NCBI GenBank assembly: GCA_946414625.1 | Contig: CAMKPI010000087.1 | Span: 1-6,866, forward strand | Source: an uncultured Spirochaetaceae bacterium | GTDB lineage: Bacteria > Spirochaetota > Spirochaetia > Sphaerochaetales > Sphaerochaetaceae | Length of the DNA: 6,866 bases | Direction of reading: 5' to 3' | Part shown: piece by piece, positions 6,091-6,866 of the stretch | Layout: the number at the start of each line of letters is the position of its first letter | How positions within the stretch are numbered: the first letter of the stretch is position 1 | Made by a program: the position numbers and the translations under genes | The notes under the pieces: model-generated | The model's database searches: none | What the model saw: the letters and a program-made list of their open reading frames with translations, nothing else | Told to the model about the DNA's origin: nothing

Positions 6091-6726
6091 TCATTCCTCG
6101 TCGCGAAAGACCTCATCCCCGCCGTCCAGACTCTCAGGCCTGCCTTCGTAGCCGTCCTGCTCTGCCGGAGTGTTGATTCTCCGGACGTATGTCTCCTGAT
6201 CTTCAAACAGCCCGTCCTGCTTACGCGCAACAAATACAAGGAACGCCGTGAACACAACGGTGAGCGAATCTGTCGTCACAAACAGGAGCGCTCCTTCGGC
6301 ACCGACCCCGAAAAGAAGGGAGACCAGAGCACGACCCGCCTGCATCAGAAACGCCACCAAAACCCCGAAAAGCATGCCAAAGATGGTTTTCCGGGCAATC
6401 TTTTCTTTTCCTCCGCGCCTGAACGCAAAAAGGGAGGCCGCCGCAAGGCAGTTGCCCACCATGTAAATCACATACTGCGACGCTTCTCCGTTTCCCAGGA
6501 TGCACCCGACGAATCCTCCCCAAGCGGCAACGTAGACTCCGCGCCATCCCCATCTCATAAGACACACGGCGGTCATAGCCGGCACTACGGAGACCGTATA
6601 AAGCTGGGATGCGAACCACTTCGTCGAAGCGTAGAATATTATGCCTTCGAAAACCAGAGTGACTGCCATCAACAGGACAAGATCGATATTCCTATACTGC
6701 TTCAAGCTCAAATGTTTTTCCGACAT
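6091..6726 (-). CDS. Six-helix membrane protein resembling an ECF S-component, unknown substrate
   Basis: 211 aa. Hydrophobic segments lie at about 14-33, 41-56, 61-78, 84-101, 114-138 and 144-168, the six-helix size of ECF-transporter S-components. The early stretch LYTVSVVPAMTAVCLMRWGW (42-61) and the glycine-rich WGGFVGCILGN (69-79) give that impression, but I see no diagnostic motif for a known vitamin S-component. The soluble C-terminus starts KQDGLFEDQETYVRRI (169-184) and ends very acidic. From memory, similar uncharacterised proteins with an FEDQ tail occur beside LplB/YtcP operons in Clostridia. The start ATG has a weak site, GGTGGG at 6738-6733. It is the first gene of the cluster as seen here. 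It might bind a small ligand, help sugar uptake or sense it; none of this is shown. Confidence 0.85.
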   Translation of the reverse strand: MSEKHLSLKQYRNIDLVLLMAVTLVFEGIIFYASTKWFASQLYTVSVVPAMTAVCLMRWGWRGVYVAAWGGFVGCILGNGEASQYVIYMVGNCLAAASLFAFRRGGKEKIARKTIFGMLFGVLVAFLMQAGRALVSLLFGVGAEGALLFVTTDSLTVVFTAFLVFVARKQDGLFEDQETYVRRINTPAEQDGYEGRPESLDGGDEVFRDEE

Positions 6727-6866
6727 AACTTACCCACCGTGTAAGTCTAAACGAGGTTGTACCCCAAAACAACAAAAACTTTAATTTTTTTTACGCAACA
6801 AAATGCAACATAAAAATCAGTTTTACACCTTGTGTTTTATTATAAAGAATTTATGCCGGATTCAGT
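6727..6866 (-). promoter_or_regulatory. AT-rich leader with a possible promoter for the operon
   Basis: A TATAAT hexamer on the minus strand occupies 6844-6839. Its -35 region would fall at or beyond the window edge, and only ACTGAA is visible there, a poor match. A start near 6832 would give a leader of about 105 bases. Two gcaaca direct repeats exactly 10 bp apart (6795-6800 and 6805-6810) and a short acac-ctt-gtgt inverted repeat (6825-6835) lie in the leader and could be regulator sites. An A/T-rich run (about 6774-6793) follows. No gene is seen in this stretch. Confidence 0.3.

Overview
The window holds one minus-strand gene cluster read from right to left. It is built around a CUT1-type carbohydrate ABC importer of the LplB/YtcP class. 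In transcription order the genes are: a six-helix membrane protein resembling an ECF S-component (6726-6091), two inner-membrane permeases (6021-4969 and 4950-4060), a very large solute-binding lipoprotein (3789-1588), two small four-helix membrane proteins of unknown role (1345-758 and 758-258), and the start of the ATPase (258 to the window edge). No plus-strand gene is convincing; long plus-strand open frames lie antisense to these genes and look like shadows.

The organism is a bacterium of medium GC (about 50% by eye) with strong AGGAGG-type ribosome-binding sites and a lipoprotein signal ending in ASC. LplB/YtcP importers with these accessory membrane proteins are, as I recall, found in gut and rumen Clostridia and in spirochaetes such as Treponema and Sphaerochaeta. 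I lean towards a host-associated spirochaete or Clostridia and cannot decide from this sequence.

Layout: 6727-6866 is an AT-rich leader with a possible promoter. The two permeases are 18 bases apart. 3790-4059, between the second permease and the binding protein, is packed with stems. One of them is a 96-base in-register foldback in which nine of twelve unpaired oppositions are G-A when read on the plus strand. 1346-1587, after the binding-protein gene, has a 10-bp GC-rich hairpin and a 15-bp AT-rich inverted repeat. The last three genes are joined by TGATG stop/start overlaps, so the two small membrane proteins and the ATPase are probably made together.

Proposed working: the lipoprotein captures an unidentified sugar or oligosaccharide, the two permeases form the channel, and the ATPase powers it. 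The three extra membrane proteins (211, 195 and 166 aa) have no assigned role. Their tight linkage suggests accessory subunits or regulators of the transporter, and they are the best candidates here for an undescribed extended system. The plus-strand foldback is the strongest signal not explained by genes.
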